A stretch of 64,000 nucleotides of DNA from positions 372,001-436,000 of the forward strand of contig BGZK01000150.1 of the NCBI GenBank assembly GCA_005406025.1, in the 5' to 3' direction. The position numbers and the translations under genes were made by a program. The notes beneath the pieces are model-generated. The model did not search any database. It worked only from the letters and a program-made list of their open reading frames with translations, and was not told where the DNA came from. The number at the start of each line of letters is the position of its first letter. Position 1 is the first letter of the stretch. Below, piece after piece: positions 13,070-24,500 of the stretch. Source of the stretch: Eumeta japonica (lineage: Eukaryota; Arthropoda; Insecta; Lepidoptera; Psychidae).

Positions 13070-13150
13070 TTTGTCTTGTGCGGGAATCGGACCCACACCC
13101 CAGGGCGACAGGTAGGGTTACTACCACTGCGCCAATCAGGCAGTCGAAAT
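13070..13150 (-). mobile_element. tRNA-derived SINE head
   Basis: The - strand has an A-box TGGCGCAGTGG (13134-13124) and a B-box GGTCCGATTCC (13093-13083), about 30 bp apart, as in Pol III promoters. The sequence between does not fold as a proper tRNA. An inverted repeat CAAGACAAACATT / AATGTTTGTCTTG (13036-13048, 13067-13079) adjoins it. Confidence 0.
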
Positions 13151-14087
13151 AATATAAAAGTATATTATAAGAGAACTTATGATAAATAAGTATATATAAA
13201 ACAATATAATTTCAATGATATAATGATCAATGTGTTGTAAATAAAGTTGTCTTTCCAAGTTTCACTGTTTTAACTAAATGTGTAATTAATTGTTTTTCGA
13301 AAATATTTAGATTTTTGATTCTGAATCACGCTAAAGATGGTTTTGCATGAATTGGGTATACTACTTTTTGTGACTATTATATTGACGGCCACTATCCAAT
13401 AAAACATATTGTTAAAATGGTTAGTGAAAACTGTATTTTTTTTTAATGTTAATAACAGTTTTTGTGCACGTTAGCTGTTGCAAGCACGCTTTTTTCCCGT
13501 ATTTTTGAGGAAGTCGGGCTAGCGTGGCGATGATTCTGAAATTTCATAAGATTGTTTGTCTGTTTCTTTTGCGCGTACGCTACCGATATGTCGGATCTTA
13601 CAAGAAGCTACTTCTTTAATGCCGACATGAAGAAATAAGAAGAGAAGTATGTAGGTACCTTCATGTATAATTTTAGTTTGTTCCTGTATCCATCAAGGGC
13701 GGCTCGAGCCTTCGAGTCAGGACGAAGGTCGTATAGAACTAAAAGTCACTGGACAGAACTCAGGAAAAATAACGTTGAATGAGTCCACGTTTATATATTT
13801 TTTTTTCATTTCCATTTTCCAAAGAAGACGCCTATATAGATAAAACTTCAAATTCAAAATGCTTTAATCAATTTAAAAATTGTCATCGAAATCGACAGAG
13901 CCGCTTCCAAGATAGCCATATATAGAATGCATTGAGACAGCTGTTTCAATATGTAAATGATTGCAATCCGAGAATGTCAGTTTGCGCATGGCATTGCGCA
14001 AAATATACGCATCCGCGCCTCGCTGCTAATAGGTCGCCGGCGTCATATCGGATAGACGAAAGGAGTCTGAGAATTTGACGCGCGGCG

Positions 14088-14101
14088 GCGCCCCCTGGCG
14101 A
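14088..14101 (-). promoter_or_regulatory. CTCF-like motif
   Basis: The - strand TCGCCAGGGGGCGC agrees with the CTCF core CCASYAGRKGGCRS at 12 of 14 positions by eye. It sits in a small GC-rich island within AT-rich DNA. Insect CTCF uses the same core, so an insulator role is possible but untested. Confidence 0.
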
Positions 14102-14257
14102 CCGGACTGCTAAGGATTCTATATTTAGAAAAGCGAAAGCTAAAAAAGTTAATGTGAAAATCGGATACGTCCAGTAAGTGTCAGGACATTTCGACTTTTT
14201 ACCCGAGTGCGCGACCCAAAAAAGGGTAATGTGTTTATCAGTATATGTATGTACCTA

Positions 14258-14312
14258 TGTGTGTGTGTGTGTGTGTGTGCGTGCGCGTGCGTGCGTGCGT
14301 GTGGGTGTGTGT
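14258..14312. repeat. (GT)n/(GC) microsatellite
   Basis: GT dinucleotides for about 22 bp, then mixed GTGCGT steps. Alternating purine-pyrimidine sequence of this kind can adopt Z-form DNA. Confidence 0.
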
Positions 14313-15179
14313 ATTTGCGTTTGTGTTTGTTCCTTTATGGCGCTCTAGAGACCGAACGCGTAGGCCGATTTTGATGATTCTTATATCAATAATTTGTCTT
14401 AATCCTGCGAATGTCACTAACGACATGACTACTCAAAATTCGATATGGCAACAACCATACGCCATATTGGGAATAAGAGAAAAATTATAATTGATATGTC
14501 AAGTTATCATTGAAAGAAATTGTCTTTAGGTTTCTTCAATCATTTCTTTATTGTGATTGATCTATTATGATCTATAACGGTTTAAGTTGGTTAGCACTGA
14601 TTCTCACATAAATTTTTAAAATTTATAATGAAACTGTCATAAAGGTCTCATACAATGTTATAATATGTTTTATTAATGATAAAAATAATTAGTATAGTAT
14701 TATTCAATGTAATTCTTAAAATGGAGTGACAAACCATGAATTTTACTGGTTTCAAAGGTACTTAATTTTAACGAGCGCTATCCACAGTGTTACATTATAC
14801 ATACTTATTACAGCGAGAGAGAAACAACTTTACTAAGAATGAATAAATAATAAAAAATAGGTACAATATTAATAATTAATCGCTAACATTAATAGACAAA
14901 AGAATTTAGACAAAGATACAGCGGTCGACAAGCAATCCTAGAATATCGTTAAAGCATATCTGAGAAGTGATAAATAAAAAATATAGTTCAAAAGTTTATA
15001 AATCCGACTGAGTAAAATTGAAGGGAAAAGATTGGAACGAGACTTTGTAGAAAAAGTCTATAAAAATATTTTTTTCTATTTTTTTATTTATTTAGGAACT
15101 GTTGTCTATTAGGACATGTCAGTCCCATCGAGCAAAACCTTAATTATCCTAATGTATAAAATTATAAAAACATTCATTA

Positions 15180-15245
15180 GCTTGATTAGGAATCCTAGCA
15201 TCTGCGTAGCTTACTGGCAATATTCCACTGAACCACACAAACCCG
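15180..15245 (-). mobile_element. tRNA-like SINE remnant
   Basis: The - strand has GGTTTGTGTGGTTCAGTGGAA, an A-box-like word (TGGTTCAGTGG), with no clear B-box. It adjoins the LINE fragment at 15254. Confidence 0.
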
Positions 15246-15253
15246 AGGTGTCA

Positions 15254-15499
15254 TCAGAATTGGGATTGCTCACAATACTCTGAACACATCCTATATCCAA
15301 CCTTGAAATTTTTAAAAGATATTTCTCTCTCCGTTCGATTTAGCTCACACTCCATGAAAAGATGAAGAGCATCCTCAATTTGTCCGCAAACCGCAAACTT
15401 CACAGGTGTCGATGTCGACGAGACAACAACGTCCGCGACCGATCGATTAACGTGCTCTTCGAGGCACGAACTATGCGGATTGGTTTGACTTAATTTCAA
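15254..15499 (-). mobile_element. LINE C-terminal cysteine-histidine fragment
   Basis: A - strand open frame of about 80 codons includes VCGQIEDALHLFMEC followed by NRTERE. The CxxxEDxxHxxxEC pattern is the CCHC-type zinc motif at the C-terminus of many insect non-LTR retrotransposon ORF2 proteins (Jockey, I, R1 groups). No RT core is attached, so this is a truncated remnant of a different LINE family from the 22.7 kb copy. Confidence 0.
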
Positions 15500-15514
15500 A
15501 CTCGTAGATCTATT

Positions 15515-15610
15515 CTCCCGACCCAGAATCTAACCCTAAACTTCTGGTCCGAAGTCGATGCCCTTAACCGCTAAACCGACGCCGATGTAATACGAGCAGG
15601 GAGTACGGGC
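15515..15610 (-). mobile_element. tRNA-like SINE head
   Basis: The - strand reads CGGTTTAGCGGTTAAGGGCA (A-box side) and GGGTTAGATTCTGGG (B-box side). It is separated from the neighbouring LINE fragment by about 15 bp. The spacing of about 45 bp is tRNA-like, but the arms do not pair well. Confidence 0.
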
Positions 15611-15889
15611 AATCCACCGAAGGACAGTAAGGGAATTCGATTGACCGTATTTCGTCCTGTTCCAGTACCCTTGCCCCGTAGCTATCGTTCGACGGAATGT
15701 GGTGTTTTGAAAATATCTTTTTATATGTCTCACTAAATATAGTAAGTATATAGTTGTAGTATGTGGCGAGGCGGCGTTATCAAAGTAGACGTCGTAGAGT
15801 TAGATTTTTAAGTGAATATCGTAATTGCCGAATAAAATTAGAAATGTTTAAGAAAAAAAAAACAGCGATCGACACGAAATCGGTACTGG

Positions 15890-16290
15890 GAATGAAAACG
15901 AGCTATGTTTGCATGTCAGTATATTGCGCAGTCACGAGCTCGTTTGTGCGGCTGCGTGTGCGCACGTCACAATAAGATCCCTGTAGATGTTGAAAACTTG
16001 AATAAATTTAAGATCACCAAAAGGGATATTATAAAATTTTCGACTATCTTGAGGCCAAAGATGTACATGCATTAAATAGCTCAACTTCTTATAGGGTTGC
16101 CTCTATCTGTAAAACTTTTATTTTGATAGTAATCGTATACAGTTTAATTTGAAGAGAGCTACTGTGAAGTTTCCTCGTTCTTCTTCAAAGGAAACTGCCT
16201 TACGTACGAGTGGTAAATTAATATTACAAGGACATATTCCGACGGTTAAGTGTAAGCTGTGTGACGTACGGATGTTTTCAAATATGAATT
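15890..16290 (+). mobile_element. Degraded CR1/Jockey-like LINE 3' end
   Basis: The sequence GCACGTCACAATAAGATCCC followed by AAAAGGGATATTATAAAATTTT and the 3' UTR words AAGTTTCCTCGTTCTTC and AACTGCCTTACGTACGAG matches the other LINE ends in this window, in + orientation. Confidence 0.
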
Positions 16291-17039
16291 TGTAAATTTA
16301 AATATATAGATACGTCACAATATCAAAATGCAACTGTGGATTTCTCTTATGACTCAGTTGACACATGAAGATGAACGGAAACACCCATGACCCATCGAAG
16401 ACTATATAACAACAACAATATAGCAACAGCAACAGTCGACAACGATGTCGACAGGCTGATATCTGTACTAAAACTAGTATAGTAGCTATGCTTTAAACAG
16501 ACGACTAAAACCCGACCCAGACGAGTCGATAGTAAGTAGCAATATACAAGTCCGTCTGTGGTCACTCGAAAGATATATCATAGTATGCTAGGTCATATTT
16601 ATATTAATATGTATTATAGCTAGGATATGTTATATTTTACGAGTTAAAGACGAAACGTGCACGTTAATACCAAACCACTTATAGAAAATTGAAGGAAAAT
16701 TATAGTAATGATTGGAGGTTCTTAAAACTACATTTCGTAACAGCAAATTACGTTCCCAAATTCATAGTAAATATTACACACATAAATGTATTACTTGATT
16801 GCGGTGAGGTCAAATGCAATTTCCTTCATCGTGTACTTATATAATTTCTTAATATTGAGCCATAGCCCAGAACGAGAATATATAACGAGATGTCTGAGAT
16901 TTGGAATGACAAAGAGAAATTAAGGTTGATTTTTTGTCCCCGTTCGGATACCATTGAATATTCAAAGTACACGATAGAATAATAAAATTTAATATAAACA
17001 TTACTTTTATACTAATTTTAAACATATTTGTACAATAAA
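16291..17039. other. Intergenic, AT-rich
   Basis: A short imperfect CAACAACAATATAGCAACAG CAACAGTCGACAACG stretch (16408-16444) is the only structure noted. Confidence 0.
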
Positions 17040-17310
17040 AATGTGTTTATTACCTCTCGGTAACGTGGACTATTGCATCGGCGTCGGCAGTCAAGCGCGT
17101 TCTCGCCTTGACATTTAGCCCGCTTACGGTGAAAACTGCTCTCGTCTGAATCTATATACAGTCGCCGAATATCGGACGTTTAGCTCTGCGCGGACAGCCT
17201 GTACGCGGTCGAATGTCAGTGTTGCGTTTGTTGTGCGCGCGCGCGTGTTCCCCGGCTCGATATCGAAACTGTTGCGGTGTCGATCCCTCTGATGATATCG
17301 ACGCCTCGTT
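17040..17310. promoter_or_regulatory. CpG-rich promoter-like patch
   Basis: This patch is CpG-rich compared with its flanks and includes a TATATA word (about 17153), an arthropod-initiator-like TCAGT (about 17216), a run of alternating GC (GCGCGCGCGCG, about 17236-17246) and GATATCGA words. No open frame with recognisable coding content follows in either direction. On the right it meets a LINE fragment. Confidence 0.
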
Positions 17311-17315
17311 TATAC

Positions 17316-17550
17316 CCGAATCAAATCAAATATAGCTTTATTTTGGCAGGCAATGGAAATTACACGCGTCATAAACTATTGTTTTCAACATTAACATTAC
17401 CACCCATTCCAAACGCTGATTCACCTTGAGCAGAATGGACAAGACATTCGAGGTTTGCTCTTCTTTACTCATCGATACAGAATATCGAGTAATGAATAAT
17501 TTAGTACAACACTAAGAAACAACATGAAGCGACCTGATAGCCGAGCGGTT
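17316..17550 (-). mobile_element. Degraded CR1/Jockey-like LINE 3' UTR
   Basis: Reverse-oriented: TTATTTTGGCAGGCAATG, ACGCGTCATAAAC, CATTACCACCCATTCCAAACG and GAATGGACAAGACATTCGAG closely match the element at 45.4 kb, including the following phrase CCTGATAGCCGAGCGGTTCG. Confidence 0.
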
Positions 17551-18689
17551 CGATCCCATGGATTTGTAAATAGGACGATTTGCCTGCTCGAGCCTACCGT
17601 ATGTTCCCGGAACTTCCCGCTGTTTATGCATATCGGTAACATTCGAAAACTCCTTCAGGTACCTGTAAATTGTACGGAATCGGACTCCCGTTTTGTTTCT
17701 TTTAGTCGTTTTTTTGTTTTTCCGTTCCGGCGACAGTTCTAGAATTTATGTGTCCGTACGTGTTTAAGATAGTCGACATGTATCACTGTCGCGTCGGTGG
17801 GCCTGGAAGCTTTTTAATCAATGATTTTTTCCTCTTTCCACCGCATACCGCCCCAACTCCTACACGACAGATCTCTCGGTCTGTTTCTTTTTTTTTTGTT
17901 TGAGAATAAACTGAGAATTATACCGAACCGACTGCTGCTCGCTATACGTAAAATAAAGATTAAAAATTATAAAAACGTTCCATGTACCTAAGAGATTATT
18001 TTGAAAACCAAAAAAGAAATCACAAATATTGCCAGTGTTTTCGTTTATCCTGTATATTCATGATAACATTTGCATTTTTTCGAAATTTTTTTCATTAACA
18101 ACAACAAAAACTGAACATTAAACAAACGTCTGAATGCGTTTCAACAAAATCCAGTATCAATCAGTATCATCATAATCCCTTACTTACGTGCAATTGTCAA
18201 CGATTTTCGTATTTGGGCTGTTAATTGTCGTGCTTTTTTATGTGTAATTTTCAATTTTTAGATAAATTCATGCATATGCGTTCTTATTAAAAAAATTCTT
18301 ACCAATTAGAAGCCAAATAGAAACATATAGGTACGTGATGAATCTGTAGAATGGAAAAATTGGACCAATCGCTTGTTGAACCCTGACAAAGTATATTTTA
18401 GTACCTTGCCGTAGGGCAAACGAGCTTTGGTCGGCGTTCTTCCAAGTTTCCGTGGGAATATCATGACTTCCTATGGGAAAAGTTCCTTATATTTATTTTC
18501 ATACAACTTTATACCCTAAATTTATTTACGTATTTTATTAAAAACACTGCCATCTGTAGTCTATATCATGTAGTGCCATGTGTTGTCGAGAAACGATGTA
18601 GTAGCAATAAAGTGATTACTTCAAAATTCAGGAAATGGCGCTAAATAATAGCAACGTATTATAGCACATTCAAGGGGCACACGAGCAGT
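17551..18689. other. Intergenic, AT-rich
   Basis: No feature beyond homopolymer T and A runs. A 72-codon frame at 17524-17742 overlaps the LINE end and is not credible. Confidence 0.
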
Positions 18690-18915
18690 CAATCCGTCAG
18701 AGAGTAAATAGTCACCGCCGCCCATGGACAGTTGCAACACTGAAGACGTCACCAATGCGTTGACGGCCTCTTGAGGGAGAATAGTATATCTAATGAAAGG
18801 GGATCGGCTTTACGGAGTGGACCACCGGAATTTTCACTCACTGGGCGGAGGGCAACAGCGAAGCTGCTACTTCACGTCCGTATTCTGTGAGAGTGTGGTA
18901 TTTCTTTTCGTGCTG
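18690..18915 (+). repeat. GCCCATGGAC-family dispersed repeat
   Basis: CCGCCGCCCATGGACAGTTG, ACGTCACCAATGCGTTGACG, GAATAGTATATCTAATG, GACCACCGGAATTTTCACTC and TATTCTGTGAGAGTGTGGTA occur in the same order as in the other copies in this window. Confidence 0.
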
Positions 18916-20127
18916 CAACTAAGGCGACCGCAGAATGGCTTTACTACATTACTTAACTTTTCCAAAAAAATTCACCCATACGGATCAACTTGAAAAATAA
19001 ACCTACATCCAAATAAAAGATTTTCTTCGCAATTATTAGGGTCGTTTGCAATCGTTGATCGATATTCAGGAATAGCTTATTTAAGGTGACTCAGTAATAA
19101 ATTATTAATTTGACGCGGTGCATAGCGCCTCAGCCCGCGCCCACCGCGATACTGCATACTAAAACGCGCGCGTTTGCTTATTTTTAAGGCTATACGACAA
19201 AATAGTTTTTTTTTTGTTTAAACTAAAAACCAGGATTAATTAAAAAAAAATAACTGACATTTTGAATGTTCGTATAGATTAATCTACGTAGAATATGTGA
19301 AGACTCAATTGGGTCCTGTCCGCATGTAAAATGCAAATCCCCTGTCGTAAAAGAGATGGCATTGATATTTTTTTCCTTTGTTATGAAAACTTGTATATCG
19401 TGTAACACCGACTGGCGAATTAAAGCCAATTAACACGAATATCGGATCAACGAAGATCATTTTCACATGTGTTGCGTTTTCTGAAAAAAATCGAGATGCC
19501 TACCACCAAAATTTCCAATTGTAACCTGCATAGAACAAAGTCCTTTACACAGATGTTTCTGTTAACTTCGTTCACTCCACATGCACTATCGTATGCTAAT
19601 TACCTCGAAGTACTTTGAAGTCGAGGTCTCCGAGAGAGCCTATTATAAAAGATTTCAATATTTTACATCTTGGTTCTTTGAGTCCGCCTCGCCTACGGCC
19701 GGGCCTGCTTCATAATTTGCAGTTTTATGAACACAATTGCACATTGATATCAATTTACCATAGTCGCTTCAATTTCCCAGCATCAGCTCGACCGGTTTAC
19801 GAGCTTGCTGGCGGCATTCTTACCTACAATGTAGGTTCTTTACAAGGCAGGAAATAAATTAACAAGTATTGCATATGTTACGCTTGAAAATGTCAAACGT
19901 TTTCAAGTGTAAAGTGTTTAAATTGTCTTGCACACTTCTATAATCTTAGGACTACTTCTGTACGTGCTTTACGACATTTATATAGCACGCACGTAAAATT
20001 CCAAGCTCGCGCTTGGAATTTTACGAGTTTCCATCAAAAGTTTCCGAAACGAAACTACCGCCGTCTAGCGTCTAATAGGAAAATCAGTTTTTTTTTTTCT
20101 GTACGATTCGTCACGTTTGACGAGTTA
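18916..20127. other. Intergenic
   Basis: Holds the perfect hairpin at 19992-20025 and no exon. Confidence 0.
19992..20025. other. Perfect 15-bp inverted repeat with 4-base loop
   Basis: CGTAAAATTCCAAGC, loop TCGC, then GCTTGGAATTTTACG. There are no mismatches in the stem. There is no T-run characteristic of Pol III termination directly after it, and it is too short for a normal pre-miRNA hairpin. It may be the fused ends of a small inverted-repeat element. Confidence 0.
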
Positions 20128-21835
20128 TATCCTATTTCCTACTAATGTTATAAATACGAAGTTGTACGTTTGGATGTTTGTTACTCAATCACGCTCTAAC
20201 GGCTGAACAGAACTAGCTGAAACTTTACAGTGCTATAGCTTATACGTCACAATAACATATAAGCTGTTATTTATGAAGATACTGACTTTTGCTCGCGACT
20301 TCACTTGCGTGATCGTAGAACGAATTCTTTACTTATGTCGGTCGGCTGTTGGTTGGTTGATGTGCAAGAGAGGTTCAATATCAGTTCGGAATCGGATTCT
20401 GGAGCGGGATCGGGATTTTTGTAGTTAAATCACGGTATATTCTTACTAGCTTTTATTTTCTTTCACTTGTCTGTCTGTAATCAAAACTTACAAGTTAAAT
20501 TTGATCCACTTCCCGGTTTCCGATTGAGCTGAAATTTTGCATTCTTTATTTTAATTTTTTTTTTTTCTTTATTTTAACTAAACCAATGCATTTAAGACGC
20601 TCGCCTGCGACGTGCAGCAGCACGTCACTGCATGTCGCTATAATGGATTTCCGCGAAACGAAACGGCGTACAAAACAATGCTTTTAAAGTATGGACCTGG
20701 AAAACAGATCGTTTCAAGCAGTCCATTCTACGTAATAAAAAGTGTTCTCAAAATCGTCCATATATAAAAAAAAAAACTTAAATTTTTTTCATCGGAGATA
20801 AGTGAAAGTTTTCACCGGTGGATAGGAAAATAAGGATAAAATTATGTTACGAGCTATGTCCATAAACTACTCCTAGCACGCTAGTGAATGTAACTGCTTA
20901 CCTTTTGCCAGCCATGTATGCTAGTTAGCTAGCCAGCTAGGTACGTTTCGAGCGAATATAGAAGTCGTAATCTGGTTAATTGGCGATTAAGTATTCAGCA
21001 TTAACATATTATGCAAATGTTAAATAAAATATTAACACTCGCTTAACTGTTCGACATCCGTCCTCTTTCATCAATATTCGTTCAGTTGGTTGAGGGTTCC
21101 TAGTGGAACAGCAGACCCGAAGGTCAACGGTGGGCTCCATGCTGCAGGTCATTACACGTCACGGGCAAGCGTCTAATCATGCATTTCTGCGAAGTAACAC
21201 CGTACACAATAAAATATGGAATACTAGCTTCTGCCCGCTGCTCCGCCCACATGGACGTCGAACGAATACCTTCATATTTCATATCGACCGATCACGCTGG
21301 CGACCATGATCCCTATCTTGTTTCTGCTTTCGATCTCAAGCCTGGCTCCACTTTTGATTCCGATTCTGGTTCTATTCAAAATATACATAATTCACCCCCG
21401 AATCCACCCCCGCGGATATACAACGAATTCTTTCATCTTATACATAGATCTGTAAACGTTATCATTCACGATCCCATCCTCGGTCCATTTTCCGATACGA
21501 TACCAGAAGAACTCACATTCTTACACCGAAAACACGAGTAATTCGGCTTATTTCGTTGTTTGTTATTAAACGATCTCACTTACGCTCTTGATCCTGAACC
21601 CGGTCCTGCTCGCGATGAACATCTCTTGATCATCGTCGTCACCAATGATCAACCGGCATGGGTAAAGGATTCGCTTTACTATCGCGCAGGTGAAGCTGCG
21701 GGTAAAAATTAGCATCTTTATAAATTATAGCTCCATATGTTACTGTAAAGTTTTTCCGTTTTTGTTCAGCCGTTATAGAGCGTGATTGAGTGACGAACAT
21801 CCAGACATACAAATTTTCACATTTGTAATATTAGT
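20128..21835. repeat. 1.7-kb block bounded by long imperfect inverted repeats
   Basis: The left arm (20138-20235) contains CTACTAATGTTATAAATACG, GGATGTTTGTTACTCAATCA CGCTCTAACGGCTGAACA and AACTTTACAG. The reverse complement of the right arm (21735-21835) reads TACTAATATTACAAATGTGA, GGATGTTCGTCACTCAATCA CGCTCTATAACGGCTGAACA and AACTTTACAG. The arms are about 100 bp. The interior has GATTCCGGTT-type oligonucleotide repeats near both ends (20375-20420, 21335-21370) and an open + frame of 120 codons (21179-21541) with no recognised family. It could be a non-autonomous element or two opposed copies of one repeat. Confidence 0.
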
Positions 21836-22507
21836 ACGTTATCAGGATTTTGGTCGATCACAATCCACAAACAATGTAAATATTCACGCTAACACATTTC
21901 GACATAAACAAGCTGTGTCTTATTCTGTTATATACTTAATAGGATGTTCATTTTGCTATTCTATTATTTTGCTCATGAGCATCGTTCACAACAACAGATA
22001 ATTATCTTAACGACCGAGAAAAGTGACCGTGACAAGCGGCCCCTACCATAAACATATCTTTTTAGTGCTTACATACGGACCCCTAGAATACTGTAACGAA
22101 AGCGTTTCACCACGTTCCAAAGTGCCTTAGTACCCGATAAATTCCCGTCTCCAACATTCCATGTTGCCCTGAAGAGATCAATAAATCAAAAGGCTCTATC
22201 TGCCACCTTCATCGCGCTTCTACGATTCTCGGCCCCGCTTTCCGCTCGGGCGGCTGCGCGTCTCGCGAAAATTCAGTTTATGACGGTACGCGTTTGGCGA
22301 TCCGTGAAAATTATCAATTTTCCTTTTATATTCGACTGTGTTCTTAATAATAATCATCTCGTTCAATTTCAAGCGCTCTAATGAGCTTCGATATTTATAG
22401 TCGGTTTGCCTTTTCGTTCTCGCGCGGTGCTCGTGTAGTTTTTCGTCGTCTTCCTCGAGAGCGACTTTAACGAGACCAGTCCGTCTGTTGAGATCATTCC
22501 TCTCAGT
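21836..22507. other. Intergenic with GC-richer spot
   Basis: 22190-22290 is CpG-rich (GGCCCCGCTTTCCGCTCGGG CGGCTGCGCG) and could be regulatory. No exon is visible. Confidence 0.
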
Positions 22508-23270
22508 AATGTCAAATTCAAATTCAAAATATTTTTATTTCATAGGTTACAAAATAACACTTGAAATACGTCATAAGTTTTTGTGAATTTACACTTTACT
22601 GCTCGTTTGGAAGGCAGTTTTCCCTCAAGAAGAACGAGCAAGAAACTTAAGGGTAGCTCTTTTCTAATTTGCACATACATAGCCAAAACAAATACGAGAC
22701 CATTAAGAATGACACAGCCCGGTAAGAAGTCGAGCCGCTTATGCCCATTGATTTTTGTCTTCTAAATATTCAGAAATTGCATAGTACCCTTTTTTACTGA
22801 GAGATTGTTTAATAACACTCTTAAATTTATGTAGGGGTAAATCTTGTATATCTACAGGAACCTTATTGAACATGCGCACACAGAGCCCTCTGAATGAATT
22901 TGAGACTTTACTTAGTCGACTAACATGTGAAATCAGTTTATTTTTATTTCTGGTATTGAGATTATGTCGACTACTATTTCTTTTAAACATTTCAAAATTT
23001 TTTTTTACATGTAAAAAATTTTCATAAATGAATTGAGATGCCAGGGTTAAAATTCCAATTTCCTTAAACTTATTTCTAAGGGACGTACGAGGTCCGAGCT
23101 TGTAAATTGCGCGAACGGCCCGCTTCTGCAGCACGAAAATTTTCTGAATATCCGCGGCGTTTCCCCAGAGCAAGATACCATACGACATCAGACTATGGAA
23201 ACAGCCAAAATAAACCAATCTGGCAATTTCGACATCCGAATGCGTGACATCCGAATTTGAGTGCTTGAGC
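22508..23270 (-). mobile_element. CR1/Jockey-like LINE, C-terminal end of ORF2 plus 3' UTR
   Basis: This is the best preserved LINE fragment here. A - strand open frame from about 23265 to 22739 (about 165 codons after the ATG-less 5' break) reads YFGCFHSLMSYGILLWG, then VLQKRAVRAIYKLG, then RGLCVRMFNKVPVDIQDLP and LSKKGYYAISEYLED. These are the thumb and C-terminal blocks that follow the reverse transcriptase core in CR1/Jockey-clade LINEs. The RT catalytic FADD region and endonuclease are absent, the usual result of 5' truncation. About 230 bp of 3' UTR follows, ending near TTTTATTTCATAGG at 22540. A small tandem duplication (ATTCGGATGTC) sits at the 5' break. Confidence 0.
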
Positions 23271-24364
23271 TATGAAATGAATAAAATCAGAAATACGCCG
23301 ATCAATTGTAAATAAGAATCATGAATTAGAATAATGAAAAAAACAGATTTTATTCTTTACGGTGAAGTCGAGATATAGATGCCGATATAGACCGGTGTAT
23401 GGGAAAATATTTTTAACTTCCGCTATGAAAATTGAAGATTTTCCAGATTACGGATATTTGAGAAAATCTTTTTCTAACAAAATAGTCACAAAAGAAAAGA
23501 ATAAAAAATTTAAGATTACCTGGACCTATATTGAAAACGGGCAAAAATCGTCGAAATCTACATACACAATTAAATTTGTACGGAACCCTCAGCGTATGAG
23601 TCGAATGCGCACAATCGTCCGGCTTTTTTTATCAGGTGCAATTGTCTTTCATATTACTTCGGACCCGAGCAAAACATAAGTATTCCTATTTGATGATTGT
23701 ACAAAGCGAATATACTGAACAGTGACGTCATTATCCCATAACACCGTATGAAATATACGTAACGCTACGTTTGGTAACGTCCGCCGGTGAGAGATCAGGT
23801 TAGCAAAAGACTGACGAGGCACGGCACGGCTGCTGCTTATTTCAAATTCTAGAAGTTTATAAAGAAGCAACACCGTCAGTTAAGAACGAAAGCAGCTTCA
23901 TCCCCTCGTAGCGTATATTTACGCTGTACACCATCCATCTTATCCTGCCTCACGTGACCAGCTACAGTTTGCATGTGAACCGATCGGATGTTCTTTTCCA
24001 ATCCCTTTCCGAGCTGCAAAACAACTTACACCCTTTCCTTAGCCGCCGCCCCTTCTTTCTACGTTTAGTCTGAATTTTATCTCTTTCATTTTGACGACTG
24101 GCTGAAGACGATATTATAACTGTGATTGTAATGGTGTCCGAGTTTAAACACAAAACACACAGAAAGTCATATGGTCCTTGAACCATTGAAAATTGTTATT
24201 TGGATTTAATCTTATTCATCGTTATCAAATGAATGTCTATTCTGTAAACTTCAAGATTATATAAGTTTTTCCCCTCTGGTCTGTGACGTGTGCTAATACG
24301 TTAATTGGCCGAGAATCGAGAGGTACAATAATATACGTTTTAGATGTAATTTCAACCCTTTGTG
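23271..24364. other. Intergenic, AT-rich
   Basis: A 105-codon + frame (23362-23679) is Lys/Ile-rich, overlaps a TACGGAACCCTCAGCGTATG repeat remnant and has no family match. Confidence 0.
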
Positions 24365-24500
24365 ATCAGCACTCGGGTGTTCCTTTTTTCGAAGGATTTT
24401 TGAGGGTCAAACGAGCATGCGAACCACCAAAAATTCGGTAATCACAGCCGCCCATGGACGCCCGCAACCCAAGGGGAGTCACAAGTGCTCTGCCGATCTT
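24365..24500 (+). repeat. GCCCATGGAC-family fragment
   Basis: GTGTTCCTTTTTTCGAAGGA, TCACAGCCGCCCATGGACGC and GGGGAGTCACAAGTGCTCTG: left half of the family with the upstream segment that other copies here have lost. Confidence 0.

Larger units (their letters stand above)
13151..15179. other. Intergenic with a small GC island
   Basis: The 13980-14110 segment is GC-rich and holds the CTCF-like motif; the (GT)n tract follows 150 bp later. The rest is AT-rich without exons. Confidence 0.

Noticed and set aside
13070..13150. Functional tRNA gene on the - strand
   Set aside because: A and B boxes are present but acceptor and anticodon stems do not pair, so a tRNA-derived SINE is the better call.
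14238..14490. Frames with Thr-His or Val-Cys runs
   Set aside because: Translation of the (GT)n microsatellite.
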